From NCBI RefSeq assembly GCF_943371865.1, contig NZ_CALRWL010000002.1, forward strand, positions 274,981-338,980: 64,000 nucleotides of DNA. Reading direction: 5' to 3'. The DNA is from Azorhizobium sp943371865 (GTDB lineage Bacteria > Pseudomonadota > Alphaproteobacteria > Rhizobiales > Xanthobacteraceae). The stretch's first letter is position 1. Every line of letters starts with the position of its first letter. The notes under the pieces are model-generated. The model had not been told where the DNA came from and did no database searches. It worked only from the letters and a program-made list of their open reading frames with translations. This document shows, piece by piece, positions 34,714 through 43,889 of this stretch. The position numbers were made by a program, and so were the translations under genes.

Positions 34714-35382
34714 TCAGGCGGCGCCTGAGACTTCCAGCATCTTGTTCCGCCGCGGCGCCACAGGCCGCGGCGGGGCGGCGATGGGGCGCGCCGGTGCGGC
34801 GACCGGGGGCACGATCCGCAGGCTGGCTCGTGGGCTCTCGCTCGCGGGGCGCGGCGGCGCGGCGAGGAGGGCGTCGAGTTGCGCCCGGCAATGGTCCTGG
34901 GCGCGGCGGATCATGAAATGCACCAGCGTCGGCGACACGCCGAGGGCGGCGGCGATGTCCTTTTGCGGCATGTCGTGCAGCCGGTTCAGCACGAAGGCGA
35001 GCCGGGTGCGGGCCGGCAGCGTGGCCAGGGCCCTGTGCACGCACTGCAGCGCCTGTCGGGCTTCCAGCGCCTGATGGGGATTGTCCAGCGGCGCGGCCAG
35101 GTCCTCGGCATTGAGCATGGGAGCGGCGTGGCGCTGTTCCAGTTCGCACCGGCGCAGGCGATCGATGGCCAGGTTCCGCACCATGCAGCAGGAGAAACGC
35201 AGGGGAGAGTCCAACTCCGGCGGCGCCATCTGGCAGGCCTTCAGCGCCGCATCCTGCACCACGTCCTCCGCCTGCTGGCGGCAGGACAGGATGCGGTTTG
35301 CCACCGACACCAGGGTGGCCCGATGGCAGATCATCGTGCGCAGCAGATCGTTCGCTGCCGCGCGTGCTCGCTTCGTCGACAT
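34714..35382 (-). CDS. ECF-family RNA polymerase sigma factor, iron-starvation type
   Basis: A 222-residue ECF sigma factor. Region 2 contains QAEDVVQDAALKACQ and MVRNLAIDRLRR; region 4 contains ARTRLAFVLNRLHDMPQKDIAAALGVSPTLV compressed into a typical helix-turn-helix. The last 45 or so residues are a Pro/Ala/Arg-rich tail not usual in ECF factors. The ATG at 35382 has GGAG seven nt upstream. No anti-sigma gene is adjacent, as with PvdS and rhizobial RpoI. Because RpoI controls vicibactin genes, this is the best candidate to use the twin TAAAT-N16-CGT elements (inference). Confidence 0.85.
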   Translation of the reverse strand: MSTKRARAAANDLLRTMICHRATLVSVANRILSCRQQAEDVVQDAALKACQMAPPELDSPLRFSCCMVRNLAIDRLRRCELEQRHAAPMLNAEDLAAPLDNPHQALEARQALQCVHRALATLPARTRLAFVLNRLHDMPQKDIAAALGVSPTLVHFMIRRAQDHCRAQLDALLAAPPRPASESPRASLRIVPPVAAPARPIAAPPRPVAPRRNKMLEVSGAA

Positions 35383-35435
35383 CGCCATGCTCCGCAGTGA
35401 TCGCGAGGAAGGGCCAGCCCGCGGCCCGGTGGCCG

Positions 35436-36674
35436 TCAGCCCCGCATGGGTCCCGCCTCGGCCGGGGCGCGCCGCGCCGTGGGTTCGGGGGAATGGGGGC
35501 GTGGGGCCAGAAGTGACAGGATGCGGGCCATCGCCATCTCCAGCGGACCGGCGCCGAACCGTGCGCTCCAGGTCGCCGCCAGCATGGCAAGGACCAGGAA
35601 CAGCAGCACGGAGAAGGCGAACACCCATTGCAGGCTGACGTGTCCGTACAGCCCGGCGCCATAGCCGCAGAACAGCAGGCTGCCGACGAGGCCTTGCAGC
35701 ATATAGAGGGACATGGACATGCGCCCGCTGGCGGCAAAGAAGTCGCGCAGGCCCGCCCAGCGGGGCCGGGAGAACAGGGCCATCAGGCCGACGAACAGCA
35801 CGAAGCTGAGCAGCGGCGCGAACACCGGGCGCAACACCAGGGTGACGAGGAAGGCATTGCCGCCGGCCCAGTCCGAGGGCGCCAGGCAGAGCGCGCCATA
35901 GACGAGGTTGCCCGCCAGCGCCGGCCAGACCAGACCGCGCGCGATAGCCTCCAACGCGCCGTCGCCAGTAGCCAGGACCACGTCCTTGCGGCGGAAGGCG
36001 ACGATGCCGAGGCAGAAGGCGCTTGCGGTCATGGGCCACAGCATCGGAATGCTCATCTGGGAGAAGGTGAACCAGTCCTGCATGCGCTGCTGCGCGATCG
36101 CCAGAACGCCGCCGTCACGGAACAAGGTGATGCGCGCCGCCTCGCTCAGGCCGGGCTCCGGGGTGGCCGTGGCCACATAGAGGCCGAACAATGCATGGTC
36201 GAGGATGGCGAGCGCCCACAACAGCCCCGCCACGGTCAACAGGGTGCGGGTGCTCCAGCGCAACGCCGGCAGCATGACCAGGCCGAGGATGGCATAGGGC
36301 AGCAGGATGTCGGCCTCGAACACGAAGATGGCGTTCAGCACCCCGAGCACGGCCAGGACCGCCATGCGCATCACGAACTTGCGCCGGCCCGCGCTGGCGA
36401 TCTGGCCGGCGGCGCCCATGCCGAACAGAAAGGCGAAGATCAAGATGAACTTGTTCTCGAACAGGGCCTGGATCAGATAGGCGGACACGGTGCCCAGGTG
36501 CAGCGTATCCGCCTGCCGCCACCACCCCCCGGCAAAGCCGTAGGGCATGGCGAAGAACGGCAGATTGACCACCAATATGCCCATGAGCGCCAGACCGCGC
36601 AGGGCATCGATCCGGGCATCGCGTCGGCGCGCGCTGGGCGCCGACGCGGCAGAGATCCGCTGATCTTCACTCAT
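35436..36674 (-). CDS. DUF418 family membrane protein (YeiB-like)
   Basis: A 412-residue integral membrane protein with about 9-10 helices. RIDALRGLALMGILVVN near the N-terminus is the signature start of the DUF418/YeiB group, and GRMSMSLYMLQGLVGSLLF in the C-terminal DUF418 domain confirms it. The fold is related to acyltransferase-3-like membrane proteins; function is not established, though such genes are seen near siderophore loci. The ATG at 36674 is used because an upstream extension lies in the receptor gene. It follows the TonB receptor by 22 nt on the same strand and is probably co-transcribed. Confidence 0.85.
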   Translation of the reverse strand: MSEDQRISAASAPSARRRDARIDALRGLALMGILVVNLPFFAMPYGFAGGWWRQADTLHLGTVSAYLIQALFENKFILIFAFLFGMGAAGQIASAGRRKFVMRMAVLAVLGVLNAIFVFEADILLPYAILGLVMLPALRWSTRTLLTVAGLLWALAILDHALFGLYVATATPEPGLSEAARITLFRDGGVLAIAQQRMQDWFTFSQMSIPMLWPMTASAFCLGIVAFRRKDVVLATGDGALEAIARGLVWPALAGNLVYGALCLAPSDWAGGNAFLVTLVLRPVFAPLLSFVLFVGLMALFSRPRWAGLRDFFAASGRMSMSLYMLQGLVGSLLFCGYGAGLYGHVSLQWVFAFSVLLFLVLAMLAATWSARFGAGPLEMAMARILSLLAPRPHSPEPTARRAPAEAGPMRG

Positions 36675-36696
36675 GCCGCTTCCCCGTGGCTTGGTC

Positions 36697-39198
36697 TCAC
36701 CAGCGATACTTGAGTGTTCCCAGGACCGTGCGTCCCTGGCCCAAATAGCAAAGTCCGGCATTGCAGACTTCCGGCATGACATCGGCGATATTGGTCGCGT
36801 TCACCGCCGCGCTGAGGCCGGCAAGTTTCGGGTTCATTTTGCCGAAGTCATAACGCAACGCCGCATCGACCATGGTGTAGGCGCTGTTGGTGATGGTGTT
36901 GGTGTTGTTGCCGTAGGTCTCGCCCGTATAGCGCACGCCGAGGCCGGCGCTGACGCCCTGGAAAGGACCGGGCTGCACGGTGTAGTTCAGCCACAGCGAG
37001 GCCATGTTGCTCGGCGTGACCGAGGGCACGCGACCGATCTCCGCCGCGGTGGCCGAGTTGATGATCTCGGCATCCGAATAAGTATAAGCGGCGATGGCTT
37101 CCAGCCCGTCCACCAGCCGGAAGCGGCCTTCCACTTCCACGCCCGTGGTCGAGATTTCGCCGATGGACTGATAGTAGGACAGGCCCGAAACCGCATTGTA
37201 GCCGGCGTATTTCGAGGCGTTGGTTTCGTCGAGCTTGTAGAGCGACACCGTCACCAGGATGCGATCTCCGGCCGGCTGATACTTGAGGCCGACTTCGATC
37301 TGCTTGCCCTCCGACGGCGGCAGGACGCTGCCGTTCTGGCTGAGATTGCTGGTGGGCAGGAAGGAGGTGGAATAGCTGACATAAGGCGCGAGCCCGTTGT
37401 CGAACAGATAGAGCAGGCCGGCGCTGTAGGTGAAGGCGTTGTCGTCGCGGTCGCCGGTGATGGTGTTGGTGATCGCGTTGGTCTGGGTGCGGCTGGTCCA
37501 ATCCTGCCGGCCGCTCAACGACAGGCGCCAGTTGCCGATCTTCATCTGATCCTGGGCATAGAGGCCGAGCTGGTCGAACTCCGTGCCGATCCGGCTGGTC
37601 ACGGCGGGCGTGGCCCCGTTGATCCCGTAATAGGGCGCCAGAATGTTCAGGGCATAGGCGGCGTTGGCGGCGCTGGTGCCGGTGCCGAGATTGTCGGTGA
37701 ATGTGCCGTAGTCGAGGCCGAACAGCACGGTGTGCGCCACGCTGCCGGTGGCGAAATTGGCCTGGAGCTGGTTGTCCACCTGGAACGAGGACAGGCTCTC
37801 GTCAATGACCGCGGCGCCGCGGCGATAGATGGTGGAGCTGGAATTGGCAAAGCCGCCGCCGGTGGCGCTGCCGGTCAGATAGCGCCCGTCCACGTCGGCC
37901 GTGCCGTAGCGCAGGTTCTGGCGCACCTGCCACATCTCGTTGAACGTATGCTCAAATTTGTAGCCGATCTGGAACTGGGTCTGCTTCTGGTAGTCGTAGG
38001 TGGGGTCCGAGGCGCGCAGGGTGGTGACATGCCCGGCGCGATTGATCATCGCCACATTGGCGTCGGTCTCGTCCTTCTGGGCCAGGGCGATGAGCGTGAA
38101 CGAGGTGTCCTCGTTGCGCCAGGTGAAGGACGGCGCCAGCATCAGGGCGTCGTCGGCGATGTTGTAATTGGTCTCGCCGGTCTTGCCGACGCCGACGATG
38201 CGGTAGAGGAAATTCTTGTTGGTATCGCCCGGGCCGCCGATGTCGAAATCGGCTTCCAAATGTCCGAAGGTGCCGACCTGACCGACAACTTCGCGGATCT
38301 GCATGCTCGTCGGCAGCTTGGAGATGCGGTCGATGATGCCGCCCGGCGTGCTCTGGCCGTAGAGCACCGCCGCCGGCCCCTTCACCACGTCGATGCGCTC
38401 AAGGCCATAGGGTTCGGTGGCGAAGGTGGTGTAGGCGCCGGCGAACTGGCGCAGGCCATCACGATAATCGCCCAGCGTGGTCTCGGCGAAGCCGCGGATA
38501 TAGATCTGGTCGAAGCGCGGATCATAGCCGAACGCGCCGGTGGTAACGCCGGCGGTATATTGCACCGCCTGCGGCACGCTCTGCACCGCGCGGTCCTCCA
38601 TCTCCTTTTGCGTCACCACGGAGATGGAGCGGGGCGTCTCGATCAGCGGCGTGCTGGTCTTGGTGCCGGCATCGCTGCGGGTGGCGATATAGCCGAAGGT
38701 GCCGTCGCCCTGGACATCGATGGGATCCAGCGCGATGGCGCCGTCGGAGGCGCCGCTGGCCACCGGGACGATATCGGTGGCCCGGCGGATGGCAACGGTG
38801 GTCGCGCCGGTGAAATTGGAAGTCAGGCCGGTGCCGGCCAGCAGCCGCGCCAGAGCCTGATCCGGCCCCAGGACGCCGCTGATGCCATTGGTGCGCAGGT
38901 TGCGCACCACCTCGCTGGAATAGAGCACCTTGAAGCCGGTGGCGTCCGCCCATTGGGTGAGCGCCGGCCCCAGGGGGCCGGCGGGGATCGCAAAGGCCAC
39001 GCCAGCCCGATTGGCGGCAGCGGCCGGCCGAGCCGGCGCGGTCTGCGCGAAGGCGGGCGCGGGCAGGTGCAGGCATGCCACGGCGGTTGAAGCCAGGAGA
39101 AGCGCGTTGCGCCAGGATGTCACCCGGCCATGCCGTCCGGATGGCTGCTGCGACTGATGCCGTCCCCGGCGCTGCTGGCTCTTGTCCTTGCCCGACAT
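36697..39198 (-). CDS. TonB-dependent siderophore receptor with STN signalling domain
   Basis: An 833-residue outer-membrane receptor. An export signal (LLLASTAVACLHLPAPAFA) precedes an STN/secretin-TonB short N-terminal domain at about 60-120 (IPAGPLGPALTQWADATG), which marks transducers that talk to FecR-like anti-sigma factors. A plug domain follows (ETPRSISVVTQKEMED, GPAAVLYGQSTPGG), then a 22-strand barrel ending LGTLKYRW with terminal aromatic residue. It should bind a ferric hydroxamate and both import it and signal its presence to the FecR/FecI pair just upstream. The start may be ATG 39198 or the better-spaced GTG 39204. Confidence 0.93.
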   Translation of the reverse strand: MSGKDKSQQRRGRHQSQQPSGRHGRVTSWRNALLLASTAVACLHLPAPAFAQTAPARPAAAANRAGVAFAIPAGPLGPALTQWADATGFKVLYSSEVVRNLRTNGISGVLGPDQALARLLAGTGLTSNFTGATTVAIRRATDIVPVASGASDGAIALDPIDVQGDGTFGYIATRSDAGTKTSTPLIETPRSISVVTQKEMEDRAVQSVPQAVQYTAGVTTGAFGYDPRFDQIYIRGFAETTLGDYRDGLRQFAGAYTTFATEPYGLERIDVVKGPAAVLYGQSTPGGIIDRISKLPTSMQIREVVGQVGTFGHLEADFDIGGPGDTNKNFLYRIVGVGKTGETNYNIADDALMLAPSFTWRNEDTSFTLIALAQKDETDANVAMINRAGHVTTLRASDPTYDYQKQTQFQIGYKFEHTFNEMWQVRQNLRYGTADVDGRYLTGSATGGGFANSSSTIYRRGAAVIDESLSSFQVDNQLQANFATGSVAHTVLFGLDYGTFTDNLGTGTSAANAAYALNILAPYYGINGATPAVTSRIGTEFDQLGLYAQDQMKIGNWRLSLSGRQDWTSRTQTNAITNTITGDRDDNAFTYSAGLLYLFDNGLAPYVSYSTSFLPTSNLSQNGSVLPPSEGKQIEVGLKYQPAGDRILVTVSLYKLDETNASKYAGYNAVSGLSYYQSIGEISTTGVEVEGRFRLVDGLEAIAAYTYSDAEIINSATAAEIGRVPSVTPSNMASLWLNYTVQPGPFQGVSAGLGVRYTGETYGNNTNTITNSAYTMVDAALRYDFGKMNPKLAGLSAAVNATNIADVMPEVCNAGLCYLGQGRTVLGTLKYRW

Positions 39199-39313
39199 CG
39201 TCACCTGGACGTTCCTCCCCGCTGTCACCAACCGGCGCTGTGTGCGCCACTCGATGGGGAAGACGACCGAAGGTGCGGATACGACAGCCGCGGCCGAAAC
39301 ACTGGAGGCGTTC

Positions 39314-40318
39314 TTATCTGCGCGGCTGGAACGGCTCCAGGGGGCGGGCCGGATCGCGCCGGATCACGGTCAGCAGCGGCAGCCGGTCCACCTTCACCGG
39401 CAGCGCCTCGGCCAGGGCATCCAGCAGCGCATCGGTATCGCCGGTCTCGAACATGCCGCTCACCGGCAGGTGCCGCAGCGCCGCATCGACGATGATGATC
39501 TTTCCGCTCCGATAGCGCTCCACTTCCGCCATCACCTGGTCGAGGGGGCGGCTATCAAGCAGCATCAGGCCCCGACGCCACGAGGTGCGGGTGCGCACGT
39601 CGGTCGGGTGCGGGGGGGCGAGGCCCGTTGCCGGGGCATAGCTGACCTCGTTGCCGGCCTGAACATCCACGCTGGCGCCGTCGGTTTCATTGGGATAGGC
39701 GACGCGCACGGTGTGCTCGGTCACCACCACCTTGACCCGGTTGTCCTCCTGGCCGACCGCGAAGGCGGTGCCGAGGGCGCGGGCGGTGCCGCCCGCGGCC
39801 TCCACCAGGAACGGCCGGGCGGGGTCCGGCGCCACGGTGACGAAGATCCGCCCGCCGAACAGGGTGAGGCGGCGTTGGCCGGCGGTGAAATGAATGTCGA
39901 GACTGGTGGCCGCGTCCAGCTCCAGCCGCGAGCCATCCGCCAGCGTCAGGGTGCGCCGCTCGCCCACCGCGGTCCGCTCATCGGGAAAGTATGAGGCCGG
40001 CGGTCCGAACAGGCCGGCGGCGAAGCCGCCCGTCGCCGCCACCAGCAGCAGCACCGAAAGCAGCTTCACCGCGGTCGCCTTGGCGCTGCGCTTGCGGCCG
40101 AGGGCCGAGCCGAGGCCGTGCCAGAGGTGCTCGGCGGTGTCGGCGGCCTGTCGGCGCGCCGCGCTTTCGGCCTTCCAGTCCTGGAACGCGGCCCAGTCCT
40201 GCTCCGTCTGCGCCCCGGAATGCAGATAGACCAGCCATTCCAGTGCCTCTTCCGTCAACGGATCAAGCGGCGCGTCGAGCCGGTCTGGTGCTTCGGGAGG
40301 AGATGGTCTGACGGTCAT
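39314..40318 (-). CDS. FecR-family transmembrane anti-sigma/signal transducer
   Basis: A 334-residue FecR-like protein. The N-terminal cytoplasmic DUF4880-type region (ALEWLVYLHSGAQTEQDWAAF) binds the sigma factor; a transmembrane helix lies at about 82-104; the periplasmic FecR domain shows GERRTLTLADGSRLELDAAT and GRIFVTVAPD, followed by a C-terminal region with PVSGMFETGDTD that contacts the receptor STN domain. It relays the receptor signal to the FecI-like factor encoded 102 nt upstream. The three-gene set FecI-FecR-receptor is in canonical order. Confidence 0.92.
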   Translation of the reverse strand: MTVRPSPPEAPDRLDAPLDPLTEEALEWLVYLHSGAQTEQDWAAFQDWKAESAARRQAADTAEHLWHGLGSALGRKRSAKATAVKLLSVLLLVAATGGFAAGLFGPPASYFPDERTAVGERRTLTLADGSRLELDAATSLDIHFTAGQRRLTLFGGRIFVTVAPDPARPFLVEAAGGTARALGTAFAVGQEDNRVKVVVTEHTVRVAYPNETDGASVDVQAGNEVSYAPATGLAPPHPTDVRTRTSWRRGLMLLDSRPLDQVMAEVERYRSGKIIIVDAALRHLPVSGMFETGDTDALLDALAEALPVKVDRLPLLTVIRRDPARPLEPFQPRR

Positions 40319-40420
40319 GGGTTCGTTGCGCTGATTCGTGCCCTCGCATGGAAAGACGACGGCCGGGCTCAGAACGATACCAAAAATCGCGCGCGGGCCG
40401 GGCCTGAGCTGAATAAATGT

Positions 40421-40966
40421 TCAGCCGTGCAGTTCGGCGAGGCTGTTCACGCAGCGGCGCAGCGCGGTGATGATGTATTTGGACACCATGCTGGGGGACA
40501 CCTCCAGCCGCTGCGCGATCTGCGCGTGGGTGAGGCCCTCGATGCGGTTCAGCAACAGCGCGGCGCGGCATTTGGCGGGCAGGGCATCCAGGGTCCGCTT
40601 CACCTGGAGAAAGTCCTCGCGGGATTCCAGCAGGCGGTCGGCGGTGGGGGCGGGATCGACCAGATGCTCGGACATGTCCTCCAGATTTGCGTGGAAGCCA
40701 CGGCGGCGATCGCGCCGCGCCACGTCGATCATCAGATTGCTGACGATCCGCAGCAGGAAGAAGCGCGAACTGGCCGAACTGGGCGCGTCCTGCTGATGGA
40801 AATCGGAGGCGATGTAGCGCACGAAGGCGTCCTGCACCACGTCCGCCGCCGCCTCGCGGTCTCCCAGCCTGCGGTAGGCGAAGCGATTCAGCTCCTGATA
40901 GTACAGGCGGAAAATGGCATCCAGATCGGATGCGGCCGCTGCCTGCTCGGAACCGATGCTTGTCAT
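40421..40966 (-). CDS. FecI-family ECF sigma factor
   Basis: A 181-residue ECF sigma factor of the FecI group. Region 2 is recognised by FRLYYQELNRFAYRRLG, AAADVVQDAFVRY and IVSNLMIDVARR; region 4 by LPAKCRAALLLNRIEGLTHA and the helix EVSPSMVSKYI. Activity should be controlled by the downstream FecR-like protein and the STN receptor, turning on receptor expression when the ferric siderophore is present. The ATG at 40966 is taken as start; an ATG/alternative codon at 40993 would add nine residues. Confidence 0.92.
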   Translation of the reverse strand: MTSIGSEQAAAASDLDAIFRLYYQELNRFAYRRLGDREAAADVVQDAFVRYIASDFHQQDAPSSASSRFFLLRIVSNLMIDVARRDRRRGFHANLEDMSEHLVDPAPTADRLLESREDFLQVKRTLDALPAKCRAALLLNRIEGLTHAQIAQRLEVSPSMVSKYIITALRRCVNSLAELHG

Positions 40967-41045
40967 GCCGGCCTGCCGGTCTGCGACGAGCACACAGGCT
41001 CGTCAGGTGTGGTGCTGGCCTGGCAGCGGCCTCAGGCCATCGCGC

Positions 41046-41107
41046 CAAGGTCAACAATGTTGCATAACGCACCAAAAATTTACTTGCAAACGCAATGATT
41101 TATATTG
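41046..41107. promoter_or_regulatory. A+T-rich probable promoter region upstream of fecI-like gene
   Basis: In contrast to its GC-rich surroundings this stretch is A+T-rich and includes an imperfect inverted repeat CAAT-N7-ATTG at 41093-41107. It lies 80-140 nt upstream of the FecI-like start and could hold an iron-responsive operator (Fur-, RirA- or Irr-type), but no consensus is matched closely enough to name one. Confidence 0.3.
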
Positions 41108-41248
41108 GCTCCAAAGTATAGCGGCGAGGGTGGGCAAGTCATTGACATCGCCGCGCTCTTTCTCCGCGGGGCGCGGCGTGTTTCCGTGCGCGCGGGCGGG
41201 GCGTGCAAGCGGGGGCGAGCGCCGCAGGGGAAACGGCGCCGTCGCGGC

Positions 41249-42079
41249 TCAACGCACGAAGCTGATGGGCTGTCCGGTTTCGGGATGGGGCATCACCCCC
41301 ATGGGGATGCCGTAGATGGCCTCCAGTTCCGGCGCCGTCATGATCACCTCGGGGGCGCCGCGGGCGATCAGGCGCCCGCCGTGCAGGGCGATGATCTCGT
41401 CGCAGAAGCGCGCCGCCATGTTGACGTCGTGCAGCACCACCACCACCCCGAGGCCCCGTTCGGCCGAGAGCCGCTGGACCAGGGACAGCACTTCCATCTG
41501 GTGCGCCACGTCGAGGGCGGAAATCGGCTCGTCCAGCAGCAGGCAGTCCGCATCCTGCGCCACCAGCATGGCCAGCCACACCCGCTGGCGCTCGCCGCCG
41601 GACAGGGTGTCGACGAGGCGGTCGGCGAACAGCTCCACATCGGTGAGGGCCATGGCCTCGGCCACCTTGTCGCGGTCCACCTGCCCGAAGCGGCCGAGGG
41701 CGCCGTGCCAGGGATAGCGGCCCAGCGCCACCAGTTCCTTGACCAGCATGCCGGCGGCCGGCGGCGTCTGCTGCGGCAGGTAGGCCACCTTGCGGGCGAA
41801 GGGCCGGTCGCCCCAATCCTTGAGCGCCTTGCCCTCGAAACGGATCTCGCCGGAGGTGGCCGGTTGCTGGCGCGACAGCAATTTGAGCAAGGTGGATTTG
41901 CCGGACCCATTATGTCCGATCAGCCCGACCACGCGCCGCGCGGGGAGATCAAGCGTGAGCGGCTCCAGCAGCACCCGCCCGGGAATGGCGAAGCTCACGG
42001 CGTCCAGCGCGAACATCGAGACCGCACCGGCGGCGTGCGGGGCGGGTGCGGCGCTGGTGCATTCGAGGGCAGCAAACAT
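41249..42079 (-). CDS. Iron-siderophore ABC transporter ATP-binding protein, FhuC type
   Basis: A 276-residue ABC ATPase. Walker A is GHNGSGKSTLLK, the signature motif LSGGERQRVWLA, Walker B DCLLLDEPISALD, and the switch His lies in VVLHDVN. The RYPWHGALGRFG segment between Walker A and the signature is typical of FhuC/FecE-type proteins. It should power the FhuB/FhuD-like system encoded at 22-25 kb; no other ATPase of this type is present. The ATG at 42079 has GGAG six nt upstream, while a longer open frame to 42301 lacks family similarity. Confidence 0.92.
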   Translation of the reverse strand: MFAALECTSAAPAPHAAGAVSMFALDAVSFAIPGRVLLEPLTLDLPARRVVGLIGHNGSGKSTLLKLLSRQQPATSGEIRFEGKALKDWGDRPFARKVAYLPQQTPPAAGMLVKELVALGRYPWHGALGRFGQVDRDKVAEAMALTDVELFADRLVDTLSGGERQRVWLAMLVAQDADCLLLDEPISALDVAHQMEVLSLVQRLSAERGLGVVVVLHDVNMAARFCDEIIALHGGRLIARGAPEVIMTAPELEAIYGIPMGVMPHPETGQPISFVR

Positions 42080-42533
42080 CAGGGGCTCCGAAATGTGCGT
42101 CGGGAGATCGGACCGCGTGCGGTCCTGCGGGAGAACCCACCGGATCGGACCGTCCGAGGCCGGGCGCTTGACGGACGTCTCCCTGCGCCTGACGGTCCGC
42201 GCGACCATATCCGCACCATGACGTCCTTGGCCATGGTGCCGGATGGCGGTTTTTCCCGACGGGCCGATCCTCCGACCATATGCCTCGATAGCGCAGGGCA
42301 TGCCATGCGGTCAAAAGCCGATGCCATCGGGCATGGTTTGCTCTGTCCCGATGCGGCGGGTGGAAAGGGCGGGACCCTGATGGTCCGGGCGCTGGTCATC
42401 GCCAGTACTTCCCATGGGGTGGCGTGCGTGAGCCATTCGACGCCCTAATCTGGGCAGTTCCCGCCGCGACGGATGTTGCCAAGTCGCTCGCGATCCTGCG
42501 GAAAGCCCCCGCATCGATGTCAGGTTTACTTCA
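42080..42533. other. Intergenic region between siderophore locus and accessory patch
   Basis: 454 nt upstream of the FhuC-like gene and downstream of the FkbM gene (both minus). It presumably contains the FhuC promoter. Overlapping open frames here lack ribosome binding sites or recognisable products. No TAAAT-N16-CGT element was seen in it. Base composition drops towards position 42520 where the accessory patch begins. Confidence 0.4.
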
Positions 42534-43409
42534 TCAGATATGATTCAGGGTCGCGAAGTGGTCGGGTGTATAAATCATCCGTTCTAACGAGGGGACGCTA
42601 TGCGATATTTTAAGTCGAAATAAAACATCTGAAACGCTTCCGTACAAAACAACATTATCGTGTAATATCTGCCGATCCCACGTGGGCCGTCCCATCGGTT
42701 TTTCTTCATAAAAATGCTCAATGATGTCGAAATGTTCCCAAATTGCCAATGCAAGCGCAACTGGGTCATGCCGCATGAAAAGCAAGCTGCATGTGTTGAA
42801 CTCCATCAAGATTTTTGGCCGAAGCGCCGAGATGAGCGTTCGGCCTCCCGCAAGCACATACGGTTCCCACCCTTCCACGTCGATCTTCACCAAGCCTGGA
42901 CGCGCGTACATGAATTGGTCCATGGACATTGCCGGCACTTCAACCTCGCCGGTCTCAGTCACAACGCTCCAGGGTCCATTGACATTGACTCGCACGGTTC
43001 CAGGTTTGTCGCTGACGGCTGCGTGAACGACTTCGACGTTGTTGAGCCCGTTAATCTGGATGTTTCGGCGCAGGCATTCGACGTTCTGCGGGACAGGTTC
43101 CACCGCAATGATGCGCAGGTCGGGGCGCTGAGCCGCGAGACTGCAGGAGAACATTCCGACATTTGCCCCGACGTCGAGGACGACAGATCCGCTGGGCAGA
43201 TCCATGGCGGATGCGTACAAAGCGCTAATGTCAGAATTCCATTCCTTATACCACTCAAGGTAAATAGGAACCGTTCCGTGAATGTTGAGGTTGCGGCCAG
43301 CTGCAATGATGGTAGTTTGATAGCTCACGACACGCTCCAAATCCCAGATGTGTTTCGCCCTTATTTCAGCGCGTCGCGACCACGCTGGTGAGCAGCGGTT
43401 TCCGACCAT
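42534..43409 (-). CDS. FkbM-family SAM-dependent methyltransferase
   Basis: A protein of about 291 residues with the FkbM methyltransferase fold: SAM-binding VVLDVGANVGMFS, then IIAVEPVPQNVECLRRNI, and the C-terminal LVKIDVEGWEPYVLAGG motif. FkbM enzymes O-methylate sugars or hydroxyls of lipids and secondary metabolites. The base composition is clearly more A+T-rich than the flanks, and it is isolated, so horizontal acquisition is likely. The start is uncertain: ATG 43409 gives the standard length, while the frame is open to 43541. Confidence 0.8.
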   Translation of the reverse strand: MVGNRCSPAWSRRAEIRAKHIWDLERVVSYQTTIIAAGRNLNIHGTVPIYLEWYKEWNSDISALYASAMDLPSGSVVLDVGANVGMFSCSLAAQRPDLRIIAVEPVPQNVECLRRNIQINGLNNVEVVHAAVSDKPGTVRVNVNGPWSVVTETGEVEVPAMSMDQFMYARPGLVKIDVEGWEPYVLAGGRTLISALRPKILMEFNTCSLLFMRHDPVALALAIWEHFDIIEHFYEEKPMGRPTWDRQILHDNVVLYGSVSDVLFRLKISHSVPSLERMIYTPDHFATLNHI

Positions 43410-43889
43410 AGTTGACACAGATCTTGCCACCTTATGCGTCCGGTGCCTCTGGGTGGCATTCCTGTACCTGGTCGCCGGGCTCCCCAAAAACCGGGAGAGG
43501 CATCCGGCCGAGCAATCGAAGTGGTACGCGGTCCCGCTCAATGCAGCGCAGGTCCATCTCGATGCACTTAAGACCTATGCAGATGATTTGTTCCGGAAAA
43601 TCTGCATCACGGCCGCTCTGCGGATGGCACATTCTCGGCCCAACACGCGCCATCAGCGGTTAAAGCCGCTATGGCCGCTCGACCTTGTAGCCATCGGTCT
43701 GATGCGGACATTCCCGCACGAGCCTTCACGCGCTGGTCTGCTTGTCTATCGGCGGGCTACGCCTCGCCTCGAGATCGAGGTGCTCAAGATCCGCAGGACG
43801 CAGGTGCCCCGATCCAAGCAGAATGAGTGCAGGCAGATCTTGGAGGACCGGCTGAAACGCACCGACGTGGCGCCCCATCAGCGGTTCGT
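43410..43889. other. Non-coding or decayed accessory DNA
   Basis: About 480 nt between the FkbM gene and the ParB-like remnant. Frames exist on both strands but they show no recognisable domain, lack ribosome binding sites and have codon use unlike the flanking genes. It reads as decayed mobile or plasmid-derived DNA, though no transposase fragment could be identified. Confidence 0.35.

Noticed and set aside
36673..39090. An 805-codon + strand open frame opposite the TonB receptor
   Set aside because: Shadow of the receptor gene; composition typical of antisense GC-rich translation and no recognisable domain.
41071..41095. A second TAAAT on the minus strand upstream of the FecI-like gene
   Set aside because: At 16-nt spacing the downstream triplet is not CGT, so it does not match the iron-starvation promoter pattern.
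41139..41910. Additional minus-strand frames overlapping the FhuC-like ATPase
   Set aside because: Alternative-frame readings of the ATPase gene, whose true frame has Walker A, signature and Walker B motifs.
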